From: Streptomyces canus
Lineage (GTDB): Bacteria; Actinomycetota; Actinomycetes; Streptomycetales; Streptomycetaceae
Direction of reading: 5' to 3'
Assembly (NCBI RefSeq): GCF_041435015.1
Contig: NZ_CP107989.1
Span: 10,230,001-10,294,000, forward strand
DNA: 64,000 nucleotides
Shown: positions 1 to 8,371 of the stretch, piece by piece
How the letters are laid out: each line of letters begins with the position of its first letter
How positions within the stretch are numbered: the first letter of the stretch is position 1
Translations under genes and position numbers: made by a program
Notes under the pieces: model-generated
What the model saw: only the letters and a program-made list of their open reading frames with translations
What the model was told of the DNA's origin: nothing
Database searches by the model: none

Positions 1-2
1 GG

Positions 3-779
3 GTGGACCTGATCTCGTTCACCGGCTCGACGGTCACGGGCAAGCGGATCATGGAGAAGGGCGCCGCCACGCTCAAGCGCGTGTTCCTCGAACTCGGCGG
101 CAAGTCCGCGATGATCGTCTGCGACGACGCCGACCTGGCTCAGGTGCTGCCGGCTGCCAGAGCCGTCTGCTCGCACGCCGGGCAGGGATGCGCGCTGCAG
201 ACCCGCGTCCTGCTGCCCCGGTCCCGGTATGCCGAGGGCGTGGCGATCCTGAAGGCGGTCATGGAGAACATCCCGTACGGCGATCCGACCGACCCGGGCA
301 ACATCCAGGGCCCGCAGGTGAGCGCGAAGCAGCGCGACCGCGTCCTGGCGTACATCCACAAGGGCGTCGAGGAGGGCGCCGAACTGGTCGTCGGGGGACG
401 CCGGCCGCCTCACCTCGGCAAGGGCTACTTCATCGAGCCCACGCTGTTCGTCGATGTCGACAACTCCATGACGATCGCCCGGGAGGAGATCTTCGGCCCC
501 GTCCTCACCGTGATCGCCTACGACGACGACGAGGACGCGATCCGCATCGCCAACGACAGCAGCTACGGGCTGTCCGGCGGAGTCTTCTCGGCCTCGCCCG
601 AGCGGGCCATGGCCATCGCGCACCGCATCCGCACCGGGTCGATCTCGGTGAACGGCGGCATGTGGTACGGCGCCGACGGACCGTACGGGGGCTACAAGAC
701 CAGCGGTATCGGACGGCAGAACGGCGTCGAGGGGTTCGAGACCTACCTCGAGACCAAGCTCGTCGGGTACATCGGCTGA
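3..779 (+). CDS. NAD(P)-dependent aldehyde dehydrogenase, C-terminal part (5' end outside window)
   Basis: This is the catalytic and C-terminal half of an aldehyde dehydrogenase, which oxidises an aldehyde to a carboxylate with NAD(P). The frame is open from the window edge, so the first half of the gene is missing. Visible family marks are the FTGS motif near fragment residues 6-9, the LELGGKSA motif with the general-base Glu (about residue 30), the catalytic Cys in GQGCA (about residue 63), and an EEIFGP motif further on. It is followed 90 bp later by a CoA transferase on the same strand, suggesting that an aldehyde is oxidised to an acid which is then handled as a CoA thioester. The aldehyde cannot be named. 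No internal damage is seen. Confidence 0.9.
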   Translation: MDLISFTGSTVTGKRIMEKGAATLKRVFLELGGKSAMIVCDDADLAQVLPAARAVCSHAGQGCALQTRVLLPRSRYAEGVAILKAVMENIPYGDPTDPGNIQGPQVSAKQRDRVLAYIHKGVEEGAELVVGGRRPPHLGKGYFIEPTLFVDVDNSMTIAREEIFGPVLTVIAYDDDEDAIRIANDSSYGLSGGVFSASPERAMAIAHRIRTGSISVNGGMWYGADGPYGGYKTSGIGRQNGVEGFETYLETKLVGYIG

Positions 780-869
780 GCGGTCCTCGACCGCCGCGCC
801 GCAGACACCCGCGTTCAGCACCGGACAAGGCACCGGGCAAGCAAGGCACCGGACAAGCAAGGAGTACCC

Positions 870-2096
870 GTGAAACGTCCCATGGAAGGCGTACGGATCG
901 TCGAGGTCGCCCAGTACACGTTTGTGCCGGCGTCCGGCGGGGTCCTCGCCGAGTGGGGGGCCGAGGTCATCAAGATCGAGCACGCGGTCCGCGGCGACGC
1001 GCAGCGTGGCCTGGTGAAACTGCTCGGCCTCGACGTCGTGCCGACGACATCCTTTTTCCCGATCATGGAGGGCCCGAACCGGGGCAAGCGCAGTGTCGGC
1101 ATCGCCCTGGAGGTGCCGGAAGGCCGCGCCCTACTGGACGAGCTGATCCGCTCGGCCGACGTGTTCGTCACGAACTTCCTGCCGAGCGCGCGGGAGAAGC
1201 TGCGCATCAACGTCGACGACATCCGCGCGGTCAATCCCGACATCATCTACGTCCGCGGCACCGGCTTCGGCGCCCGGGGCGAGGACGCGGGCAAGGGCGG
1301 ATATGACAGCACGGCGTTCTGGGGCAGGGCCGGGAGCGCCGACGGCGTCACGCCGGGCGGCGCCGACCGGCTGGCCAGGATGCCGTCGGGCGCGTACGGC
1401 GACTCGATGGGCGGCCTGACCATCGCCGGCGGCATCGCGGCCGCGTTGTACGCCCGCAAGGTGACCGGCGAGCCGTCGGTCGTGGACGTGTCCCTGCTGG
1501 GCCTCGGCGCCTGGGCGACCCAGTACTCCGTCAACCAGGCCCTGCTCGTCGGCGGCCCGTTGCCCAAGGTGGAGGAGCCGCGGCACGGCTCGTCGTCGAA
1601 CCCGCTGGCCGGGTCCTTCCGCACGGCCGACGGCCGCTGGCTGCTGCTGACCATGCTCCAGCCCACCAGGTACTGGCCCGAGTTCTGCGAGCGCATGGGA
1701 CGGCCGGAACTGCTGACCGACCCGCGCTTCGCGGGCGACGCCGTCCTGGAGCACGGCGCCGAGGGCGGTGACATCGTCGCGGAGATCATCGGCGGTATCA
1801 CCCTCGACGAGTGGTGCCGGCGGATGGAGGGCGCGCAGGGACAGTGGGCGCTCGTGCAGAACGCCTACGAGGTCGGCATGGACCCGGCGCTGCGCGAGAA
1901 CGGCTTCATCACCAAGGTCGTCGACGCCGACGGGGTGGAGCGGGAACTCGTCGCCAACCCGGTCCAGTTCGACGAGACACCCGTGAAGAGCCGACGGGCT
2001 CCGCAGTTCGCCGAACACACCGACGACGTACTGCGCGACCTGGGCAAGTCCGAGGAGGAGATCATCGATCTGAAACTCCTCGGTGCGGTCACGTGA
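870..2096 (+). CDS. Class III CoA transferase (CaiB/BaiF family)
   Basis: A 408-residue member of the formyl-CoA-transferase-like family III, which moves CoA between carboxylic acids through an enzyme-bound aspartyl-CoA anhydride. The N-terminal Rossmann-like start with the GAEVIKIE motif is clear, and Asp178 in the GDSMGG motif sits where the catalytic Asp of this family lies. Length is normal. The GTG start at 870 is chosen because AAGGAG lies 7 bp upstream. The next reading frame overlaps the stop region, but its real start is 2146, so the genes are closely packed in one operon. It probably activates the acid made by the preceding aldehyde dehydrogenase, or a later intermediate. The substrate is unknown. 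Confidence 0.9.
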   Translation: MKRPMEGVRIVEVAQYTFVPASGGVLAEWGAEVIKIEHAVRGDAQRGLVKLLGLDVVPTTSFFPIMEGPNRGKRSVGIALEVPEGRALLDELIRSADVFVTNFLPSAREKLRINVDDIRAVNPDIIYVRGTGFGARGEDAGKGGYDSTAFWGRAGSADGVTPGGADRLARMPSGAYGDSMGGLTIAGGIAAALYARKVTGEPSVVDVSLLGLGAWATQYSVNQALLVGGPLPKVEEPRHGSSSNPLAGSFRTADGRWLLLTMLQPTRYWPEFCERMGRPELLTDPRFAGDAVLEHGAEGGDIVAEIIGGITLDEWCRRMEGAQGQWALVQNAYEVGMDPALRENGFITKVVDADGVERELVANPVQFDETPVKSRRAPQFAEHTDDVLRDLGKSEEEIIDLKLLGAVT

Positions 2097-2145
2097 GCGC
2101 ACCGGGCACCGGCCACAGCGGGGCGTGCAGCGGAGAGGAAAGCAC

Positions 2146-3390
2146 GTGAGGGCCGACGTGCGGCAGGTGGTGGTCGTGGGCGCCGGCCTCGGTGGTCTGA
2201 CCGTGGCCGAGGAACTGCGCAGGCACGGCTTCGGCGGGTCCGTCGTCGTGGTCGGCGCGGAGGCCGAGCCGCCCTACGACCGGCCGCCGCTGTCGAAGGA
2301 GGTGCTGAAGGGCACGCGCGCCAACCCACCACTGCTGCGGGAGCCGAAGGAACTGGACGCCCTCGGGCTGGATCTGCGGCTGGGCACCGTGGCGAGGGGC
2401 GTGGATACCACGGCTCGCCGAGTCCACCTGCAGGGCGGCGGAGAGCTGCCCTACGACGTGCTCGTCATCGCGACCGGCGCGCGGGCCCGCCGGTGGGAAG
2501 CCGCCGGTGGCGCGGCGAACGTCTGGCCCCTGCGCACCGCACAGGACGCCGCCCACATCGCTGCGGCCGTCGCGGGCCGGCGCCGCATCGGCGTGCTCGG
2601 TGCCGGCTTCATCGGGTGCGAGGTGGCGGCCAGTGCCCGGGAGACGGGCTGCGACGTGACCCTCGTAGAGGTGCGGTCGGCGCCACTGGCACACGCGCTC
2701 GGTCCGCAAGCGGGAGCCGAGATCGCCAGACGCCACCGGGCGGCCGGGGTCGACGTGCGGTGCGGGGTGACGATCGACGAGGTCGTCCTGGACGGTGAGA
2801 ACCTTTCCGCGGTCCGGCTCTCCGACGGCAGGAGTGTCGCGCTCGACGCGTTGGTGGTCGGCCTCGGCGTCGTCCCGGACACCGAGTGGGTCGAGGGCTC
2901 GGGGATCGCGGTCGACAACGGCGTCGTGTGCGACGCGTCCGGGCGGACGTCCCACGAGGACGTCTACGCCGTCGGCGACGCCGCGCGCTGGTTCAATGCG
3001 CGCACCGGCCGGCACCGGCGGATCGAGCACTGGACCACCACGACCGAGCAGGCGGCGATCGTGGCGAGCGGCATCGCCGGGCACCAGAGCCGGGTGCTCG
3101 ACGAGGTGCCGTACTTCTGGAGCGACCAGTACGGCACGAAGATCCAGTGCGTCGGCGAACCGGACGCGGGCGCCGACATCACCGTACGGATGACCGGTGC
3201 GGGCGGCGACCGGCCGCTGTACCTCTACAGCCGCCACGGCGAGCTGACCGGCGTCCTCGGATTCGGTCTCGCCCGCGTCGTGACGCGGCTGCGGGCGCTT
3301 GTCGCGGAGCGGGCGGCACTCGGGGACGCCCTGGACATGGTCGACGGACTGCACCCGCAGGCGCCGTCTCTGACGAATTCACCACCATGA
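2146..3390 (+). CDS. FAD-dependent ferredoxin reductase (pyridine nucleotide-disulphide family)
   Basis: A 414-residue flavoprotein reductase of the rhodocoxin/putidaredoxin-reductase type, passing electrons from NAD(P)H to a ferredoxin. It has an N-terminal FAD site (GAGLGGLTVAEE), a second dinucleotide fold GVLGAGFIGCE around residue 145 for NAD(P)H, and the FAD-contacting DVYAVGDAA motif around residue 277. The frame is open from 2083, but the GTG at 2146 has GAGAGGAA just upstream and places the GxGxxG at the expected distance from the N-terminus. It lies between the CoA transferase and the SDR in one transcription unit. Two ferredoxin genes lie 2 kb downstream on the other strand and are candidate partners. 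No oxygenase that would use it is in the window. Confidence 0.88.
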   Translation: MRADVRQVVVVGAGLGGLTVAEELRRHGFGGSVVVVGAEAEPPYDRPPLSKEVLKGTRANPPLLREPKELDALGLDLRLGTVARGVDTTARRVHLQGGGELPYDVLVIATGARARRWEAAGGAANVWPLRTAQDAAHIAAAVAGRRRIGVLGAGFIGCEVAASARETGCDVTLVEVRSAPLAHALGPQAGAEIARRHRAAGVDVRCGVTIDEVVLDGENLSAVRLSDGRSVALDALVVGLGVVPDTEWVEGSGIAVDNGVVCDASGRTSHEDVYAVGDAARWFNARTGRHRRIEHWTTTTEQAAIVASGIAGHQSRVLDEVPYFWSDQYGTKIQCVGEPDAGADITVRMTGAGGDRPLYLYSRHGELTGVLGFGLARVVTRLRALVAERAALGDALDMVDGLHPQAPSLTNSPP

Positions 3391-3443
3391 GCAAGACGGC
3401 GCGTCACCGTCCAGGTGAGGCCCCGCCGGCGAGGAGAAACGAC

Positions 3444-4280
3444 ATGACAGGTCGGGTTACGGGCAAGGTCGCACTGATCACCGGTGCCGCACGCGGGCAG
3501 GGACGCAGTCACGCCGTCCAGCTCGCCCGCGAGGGCGCGGACATCATCGCGGTCGACTACCTCACCTCCTTCGACACCGTCAGCTACCCGATGGCGACGC
3601 AGGAGGATCAGCGACAGACGGTGAAGGAGGTCGAGGCGCTCGGCCGGCGGATCCTCACCATCCAGGCCGATGTCCGCGACGAGGCCGCCATGCGGCAGGC
3701 GGTGGCCGACGGCGTCGCGGAGTTCGGCAAGATCGACGTCGTAGTCGCCAACGCCGGTATCTGCGCGATGGCGAAGGACCAGCCCCTGCAGGCGTGGGTG
3801 GACGTCAGCGGCGTCGACTTCGGCGGCGTGCTCAACACCCTCAACGCGGCGATTCCGCACCTCGGTGCCGGTGCCTCGCTGGTGGTCACCGGTTCCCTCG
3901 CCGCCCTGGTCAAGGGCGGCCCGAGCCCGGAGCCGGGCGGCGTGGCCTACTCCTGGGCCAAACGCTCGCTCGTCTCGCTGGTCCACGACCTCGCGCTCGT
4001 GCTGGCGCCCCACTCCATTCGCCTCAACGGGGTGCACCCGACCAACTGCAACACCGACATGCTCCACCACGAGGCCATGTACCAGACGTTCCGGCCGGAT
4101 CTGGAGCACCCCACGCGCGAGGATGCGACCGAGGCGTTCCCGGTGATGCAGGCCATACCGGTGCCGTGGGTGGAACCCTCGGACGTCAGCCAGGTGATCG
4201 TCTTCCTGGCCTCGGACGAGTCGCGCTACATCACCGGGCAGTTCATCAACTGCGACGCCGGAGGGCATCTCAAGGTCTGA
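3444..4280 (+). CDS. Mycofactocin-type SDR family oxidoreductase
   Basis: A 278-residue short-chain dehydrogenase. The N-terminus has the LITGAARGQG nucleotide motif, with the extended acidic insert after the second strand (AVDYLTSF onward) typical of the actinobacterial SDR subfamily that carries non-exchangeable NAD and depends on mycofactocin. The catalytic set Ser151, Tyr169 and Lys173 (YSWAK) and the NAG motif at about 104-106 are present. ATG 3444 follows GAGGAGAAAC, an excellent ribosome site; the longer open frame upstream is a shadow. It likely oxidises an alcohol or hydroxyacyl intermediate. Mycofactocin biosynthesis genes are not in this window, so the cofactor link rests on family knowledge. 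Confidence 0.88.
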   Translation: MTGRVTGKVALITGAARGQGRSHAVQLAREGADIIAVDYLTSFDTVSYPMATQEDQRQTVKEVEALGRRILTIQADVRDEAAMRQAVADGVAEFGKIDVVVANAGICAMAKDQPLQAWVDVSGVDFGGVLNTLNAAIPHLGAGASLVVTGSLAALVKGGPSPEPGGVAYSWAKRSLVSLVHDLALVLAPHSIRLNGVHPTNCNTDMLHHEAMYQTFRPDLEHPTREDATEAFPVMQAIPVPWVEPSDVSQVIVFLASDESRYITGQFINCDAGGHLKV

Positions 4281-4318
4281 TCGAGCGGTATCCGGCTGCA
4301 CAGCGCGGAGGAGGACTG

Positions 4319-5140
4319 ATGCGCGTCGGTTTCGTCGGCCTGGGCGACCAGGGCGCGCCCATCGCCGCGCGCATCGCGGCGGCGGGGGTCGACTGCACGG
4401 TGTGGGCCCGCCGCCCCGAGACGCTCGACCCCTTCCGCGCCGGCCCGGCCCGGGTGGCCGACGCCCTCGCCGACCTCGGCGAGGGCGTCGACCTGCTCGG
4501 GACCTGCCTGTTCGACGCGGCCGGCACATGGGAGGTCCTCTTCGGGCCGGCCGGTGTCGCACGGGCGATGCCGGCCGGCGCGACGATCGCGGTGCACAGC
4601 ACGATCTCGCCCGACGAGGTGCGGGCACTGGCCCGCGAGGCCGCGACGTACGGTCTGCACCTGCTGGACGCCCCGGTCAGCGGTGGCCGGATCCGCGCGG
4701 AGGCGGGCGAACTCATCACGATGGTCGGCGGCGAGCAGAGCACGTTCGCCCGCTTCGAGCCGCTGCTGCGGACGTTCTCCGCCGAGGTCGTGCACGTGGG
4801 ACCCGTGGGTGCGGGCCAGCACGCCAAGTTGCTGAACAACGCCATGCTTGCCGCGCACCTCGCCCTCGCGGCGGACGCCTTCCGGATCGCCGAAGGCCAC
4901 GGGCTCGATCCCGTGGCCTTCGGAAAGGTGCTCGCGGGCGGCTCGGGCCGGAGCTTCGGCGTCGAAATGTACGTTCGTGCCGGCGGACTGGCGGCCGTCG
5001 CCCGGTCCCAGGCCCGGCCGACGCTCGGCAAGGACGTCGCACTGCTGGCCGACTCGATGGTGTCCGCCCGCGAGGGCGGGCTTCTGCTCTCGGCAGCCCG
5101 AGCGGCGATCGCCGGGCTCGACGCGGCCGCCGACGACTGA
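4319..5140 (+). CDS. NAD(P)-dependent 3-hydroxyisobutyrate dehydrogenase-like oxidoreductase
   Basis: A 273-residue beta-hydroxyacid dehydrogenase. It opens with the Rossmann motif GFVGLGDQGAPIA, has the substrate-binding DAPVSGG motif around residue 120, and the catalytic Lys in GQHAKLLNN around residue 167. These fix the superfamily (3-hydroxyisobutyrate, tartronate semialdehyde and 6-phosphogluconate dehydrogenases) but not the substrate. ATG 4319 follows GCGGAGGAGG, and the gap to the SDR stop is 38 bp, so it is the last gene of the five-gene operon that starts before the window. It converges with the ferredoxin gene on the minus strand. In context it may oxidise a hydroxyacid released from the CoA pathway. 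Confidence 0.87.
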   Translation: MRVGFVGLGDQGAPIAARIAAAGVDCTVWARRPETLDPFRAGPARVADALADLGEGVDLLGTCLFDAAGTWEVLFGPAGVARAMPAGATIAVHSTISPDEVRALAREAATYGLHLLDAPVSGGRIRAEAGELITMVGGEQSTFARFEPLLRTFSAEVVHVGPVGAGQHAKLLNNAMLAAHLALAADAFRIAEGHGLDPVAFGKVLAGGSGRSFGVEMYVRAGGLAAVARSQARPTLGKDVALLADSMVSAREGGLLLSAARAAIAGLDAAADD

Positions 5141-5169
5141 AGGACGACGCCGGCGGCCGCATTCGCGTG

Positions 5170-5364
5170 TCAGGAGCTGAGCGTGATGGCGCGCTCCGGG
5201 CAGTTGGTGGCCCCGGCGCGCGCCGCAGCCTCCAGCTCCGGGGGCACCGCCTTGTCGGAGCCGATGTTGCTGTAGCCGTCGTCGTCCACGGTGAAGACCT
5301 GCGGGGCGACCGCGTTGCAGCGCGCGTGACCGCTGCACTTGGCCGAGTCGACGGATGCTTTCAT
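5170..5364 (-). CDS. Small [3Fe-4S] ferredoxin, P450-type
   Basis: A 64-residue ferredoxin. The cluster ligands are Cys10, Cys16 and Cys55, in a C-x2-H-x2-C pattern followed by a C-terminal CP, with His13 at the position where a four-iron ferredoxin would have the extra Cys. This pattern is typical of ferredoxins that feed bacterial cytochromes P450 and other oxygenases, sometimes with mycofactocin-linked enzymes nearby. ATG 5364 follows AGGAAAGGA. It is the last gene of a minus-strand unit with a seven-iron ferredoxin and an FprA-type reductase. No P450 or Rieske oxygenase is present in the window, so its electron acceptor is elsewhere. Confidence 0.92.
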   Translation of the reverse strand: MKASVDSAKCSGHARCNAVAPQVFTVDDDGYSNIGSDKAVPPELEAAARAGATNCPERAITLSS

Positions 5365-5430
5365 GTGCTGTGTCCTTTCCTGGGGGCGGCGGGGCGTGTG
5401 TCGGCCCCGCGCCGGGTGAGGTCGAGTCGG

Positions 5431-5781
5431 TCAGGCCTCGGTGCCGACCTGCGGTGGCTGCGCCGCGACGAGGGGGGTGTCGGCGTCGACCGGACCGATG
5501 GATCGCGCTCCGCCGGGATTGCCGAGCGGCGCCCCGTCGACCAGCGGAAGGGAGAAGAAGGCGGCGTTGTCGGCGATCGACGCCTGAAGGGCCTCCGGCA
5601 CTTCCTGATCGAAGTAGACGGCGTCGTTCGGGCACACCGGTGCGCAGGCGCCGCAGTCGATGCATTCCTCCGGATTGATGTACAGGGCTCGGGCACCCTC
5701 GTAGATGCAGTCGACCGGACACTCGCGCACACACGCGCTGTCCTTGAGGTCGACGCACCTGGTGGTGATGACATACGGCAT
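5431..5781 (-). CDS. Seven-iron ferredoxin ([3Fe-4S][4Fe-4S] type) with C-terminal extension
   Basis: A 116-residue FdxA-like ferredoxin. Cys9, Cys17, Cys21 and Cys25 and then Cys40, Cys43, Cys46 and Cys50 give the two-cluster pattern. Residues 60-116 are an extension rich in Pro, Ala and Val. ATG 5781 begins MPYVITTRC, the normal N-terminus of this family; the longer open frame is not used. It lies 66 bp from the small ferredoxin and 14 bp from the reductase, so the three genes form one electron-transfer operon that could supply an oxygenase or reductase of the catabolic pathway. Confidence 0.92.
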   Translation of the reverse strand: MPYVITTRCVDLKDSACVRECPVDCIYEGARALYINPEECIDCGACAPVCPNDAVYFDQEVPEALQASIADNAAFFSLPLVDGAPLGNPGGARSIGPVDADTPLVAAQPPQVGTEA

Positions 5782-5795
5782 GACGGACTGCCTCC

Positions 5796-7226
5796 TCACG
5801 TTCGTGGCGCGAGCCGCGCCGCATCCGAAACCGCGTCGGCGCGCGCCCGGTCGACGACGTCGTGCATCTGAGTGAGCGAGGTGAGCTTGACCCGAGGTCG
5901 CCCGAGCGGTTCGCCCCTCGCCCGCTCGTGACGGTCGATCGACAGCCACGCGTCCCAGTCGACGGAGGCCGGAACACCACGGCGGATCCATGCCCGCACC
6001 TCGTCCGGCGCGGCACTCGGACGCCCGTCCAGCCGTCCCCGGCGCAGGTCGTCGAGAAGGGCCGTGACGGTGTTCTCGGCGTCCGACTTGTTCGTGCCGA
6101 TCACCCCCGAAGGCCCGCGCTTGGCCCAGCCGACGACGTACTCACCGGTCAGGGCCACGCTGTCGGGGCCCACCAGCCGGCCGGCGACGTTGCGCAGGAC
6201 GCCGGTGCGCGGATCCAGCGGAAGGCCCTCGACCGGGCGCGCGCGATAACCGACCGCGCGTATGACGAGGTCGCACGGCAGCACTTCGTGCCGGTGGGTC
6301 GGCCGCGCGACGACGCGCCCGTCCGGATCGGCCTCCAGCACGTTGTGCGCGGTGCGGACCGCGCTCACGCGCTCGCCGGCGGGGTCACCCAGGAGTTCGA
6401 CGGGCGAGCGCAGGAAGCGGAGTTCGATGCGCCGGCTGCCCGGCGAGGCCGGGCGCCGGGAGAACTCGGTGAGCAGCGCCAGCCGCCGTGCCGCCGGTGA
6501 GTCGGCCCCGTGAGCGGCCAGCTCCCGGGCACTGTGCGGGTCGAGCCGGAGCTCGGCCGGATCGACGACGACATCCACGCCGTCGAGTCGGCCCAGCTCC
6601 AGCAGCTCCGGTGTGCTGAAGGCGGACTGGACCGGGCCGCGCCGGCCGAGCACGCTCACCCGGCGCAGGGATGAGGCGGCGAGCGTGTCGATCGCCCTGT
6701 CAGAGGCGTCGGTTGTGCGAAGGGTCTCCTCGGGCAGTACGAGCATACGTGCCACGTCGAGCGCGACATTCCCGTTTCCCACGACCACGGCATGGGCGCC
6801 GCCCAGGTCGAACCTCCGGTGCGCGTGGGCCGGGTGGCCGTTGTACCAGCAGACGAAGTGCGTGGCCGGATGCGATCCGGACAGGTCCTCGCCGGGGATG
6901 CCCAGCCGTGCGTCGAGTTCGGTGCCCATCGCGTACACGACCGCCGTGAACCGTTCGAGCACCTCGGCGCGGGTGATCGCCTCGCCGAACTCGACGCCGC
7001 CGAAGAAGCGGACAGCGGGATGCGCGGCCGTGCGCTCGAAGACGCGGGCCACAGACTTGATCTTGGGATGGTCGGGTGCGACGCCGGCTCGCACCAGCCC
7101 GTAGGGGGTCGGCAGGCAGTCGAAGAGATCGACGGCCATGCCCGCGCGCACGAGGTGATCGGTCGCGTAGAACCCTGACGGGCCGGCGCCTATGACGGCG
7201 ATTCGGGGCGGGGGAGTCTGGGCCAC
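5796..7226 (-). CDS. fprA: FprA-type NADPH:ferredoxin reductase (adrenodoxin-reductase family)
   Basis: A 476-residue flavoprotein that moves electrons from NADPH to ferredoxins. It starts RIAVIGAGPSGFYATDHL (FAD site), then has the PTPYGLVRAGVAPDHPKIK stretch that is diagnostic of adrenodoxin reductase and mycobacterial FprA, and an NADPH-binding VVGNGNVALDVARM motif around residue 150. The conserved C-terminal GWAKRGPSGVIGTNK motif contacts FAD. It is about 20 residues longer than classical FprA because of a C-terminal tail. It is the first gene of the ferredoxin operon, and an operator-like palindrome lies at 7302-7320 in its promoter. The symbol follows family resemblance. Confidence 0.9.
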   Translation of the reverse strand: MAQTPPPRIAVIGAGPSGFYATDHLVRAGMAVDLFDCLPTPYGLVRAGVAPDHPKIKSVARVFERTAAHPAVRFFGGVEFGEAITRAEVLERFTAVVYAMGTELDARLGIPGEDLSGSHPATHFVCWYNGHPAHAHRRFDLGGAHAVVVGNGNVALDVARMLVLPEETLRTTDASDRAIDTLAASSLRRVSVLGRRGPVQSAFSTPELLELGRLDGVDVVVDPAELRLDPHSARELAAHGADSPAARRLALLTEFSRRPASPGSRRIELRFLRSPVELLGDPAGERVSAVRTAHNVLEADPDGRVVARPTHRHEVLPCDLVIRAVGYRARPVEGLPLDPRTGVLRNVAGRLVGPDSVALTGEYVVGWAKRGPSGVIGTNKSDAENTVTALLDDLRRGRLDGRPSAAPDEVRAWIRRGVPASVDWDAWLSIDRHERARGEPLGRPRVKLTSLTQMHDVVDRARADAVSDAARLAPRT

Positions 7227-7301
7227 GGCTCGGACCTTTCCGGCGACGACGTCGAGCGGAACCTGAACCGTTCCGGGCTTCGAAGGGGCTGTGGTGCACC
7301 A

Positions 7302-7320
7302 TACCGTATCAATTACGGGA
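7302..7320. promoter_or_regulatory. Operator-like palindrome, copy 1
   Basis: TACCGTATCAATTACGGGA fits the window-wide consensus TACCGTAAGNCTTACGGTA: left half CCGTATC, right half ATTACGG. It lies 76 bp upstream of the fprA start. It is inferred to bind one of the two paralogous TetR regulators encoded at 16.0 and 37.5 kb. Confidence 0.6.
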
Positions 7321-7417
7321 AGCTCCCTCCAGTGGTGGTGCGCAGTGCTGTCGGCCGAAGTCCGGGCGTGTTGGCGCAGCGGGCTCCCACGTCCTTGCCC
7401 CGATGTGGCGAGGTAGT

Positions 7418-7436
7418 TACAGTAGGCCTATCGGTA
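7418..7436. promoter_or_regulatory. Operator-like palindrome, copy 2
   Basis: TACAGTAGGCCTATCGGTA keeps the outer TA/TA pair and the spacing of the shared operator, but has more mismatches in each half (CAGTAGG and CTATCGG). It lies 25 bp upstream of the VOC gene start, divergent from fprA, so the two sites in this 235-bp gap could control the two directions separately. This is one of the weaker copies. Confidence 0.45.
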
Positions 7437-7461
7437 TCGTCGATGAGGACGGAGGGCCGCC

Positions 7462-8298
7462 ATGCGGGCCCCTCTCGCGGTCGAACGTCTCGGGCAGGTG
7501 AACCTGTTCGCGCGGTCTTTGGACGCGGAGCTGAATCTGCAGCAGGACGTTTTCGGCGCACGGGTTCTCCGGCGGTGGGGGGACGGGCCGGCGGGCAGCA
7601 GGCATGCCCTGGTCCTGATCCATCGCACCGGTGTCGAGACGTTCGCCCCGAGCGCGCCGGGCGGGGCCGTCGCACTCCGGTCCGACGGCAACGGCTGGGA
7701 TTCGCTGCAGTGGCAGGTGTCCTCCCTGGGCGACGCCGTCACCGCGCTTCGAGAGCACGGCGTCCGGGTCGGCGAAGACGCCGACGGCCGCGCCTTCGTG
7801 CGGCCAAAGGACATGCACGGCCTGGCGATCGGGCTCAGCGACCGCCGCACCGAGAGCCACGACCGCGACCTCGTGGACCGCGAACCCGACTTCCGGTCGG
7901 AGGAACATGCTCTCGGGCTCGTGGGCGGCGTGACCGTCAAGGTGGTCGCGGCACAGCCGGAGAAGGCCGCGGCCGATCTCGCCGCGCTGGTGGGCCGGGA
8001 GGCGTACGCCGTCGAGCGACGGCACCTGAACATGGCCGGGCACGGAGTGCGGTTCGACGACCATGCCGTCGAGTTCGTCGGCTCGGCGACCGGCTCGCGG
8101 GCGGATCTCGCCGGTGGCCATCTCGTCGAGGGCGGGGAGCGGATCTTCTGCCTGACCTTCACGGTGCGGGATCTGCTCGCGGCGCGGACGTTCCTGGTGG
8201 GAAGGGATGTGCGGTTCGAGCAGTTCGGCCGGCACAGTCTCCTCCTTGCCCCGGTCGACGCCGGGGGAGCGCGCATCGAGATCACCGACACCGACTGA
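7462..8298 (+). CDS. Two-domain VOC family protein (glyoxalase/extradiol dioxygenase fold)
   Basis: A 278-residue protein with two vicinal-oxygen-chelate modules, the first at about 5-125 and the second at about 150-275. The overall layout is that of type I extradiol dioxygenases. The expected metal-binding His at the start of each module is not evident: module 1 reads QVNLFARS and module 2 LVGGVTVKV. It may therefore be a non-metal VOC protein or have another chemistry. ATG 7462 follows GGAGGGCCGCC. The next gene is an amidohydrolase 73 bp downstream, and a second VOC gene lies at 13.3 kb. An isomerase, lyase or binding role is as likely as ring cleavage. Confidence 0.8.
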   Translation: MRAPLAVERLGQVNLFARSLDAELNLQQDVFGARVLRRWGDGPAGSRHALVLIHRTGVETFAPSAPGGAVALRSDGNGWDSLQWQVSSLGDAVTALREHGVRVGEDADGRAFVRPKDMHGLAIGLSDRRTESHDRDLVDREPDFRSEEHALGLVGGVTVKVVAAQPEKAAADLAALVGREAYAVERRHLNMAGHGVRFDDHAVEFVGSATGSRADLAGGHLVEGGERIFCLTFTVRDLLAARTFLVGRDVRFEQFGRHSLLLAPVDAGGARIEITDTD

Positions 8299-8371
8299 GC
8301 CGCCTCCGCGTGCGATCGCGGAGTTCAGGCGAGGTGGGCGACACCTTGCTGACTGGAATGTGGAGGACCGC

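Noticed and set aside
4226..6016. 596-codon minus-strand frame over the hydroxyisobutyrate dehydrogenase-like and ferredoxin genes
   Set aside because: It has no motifs and overlaps well-supported genes on both strands, including two ferredoxins with complete Cys patterns.
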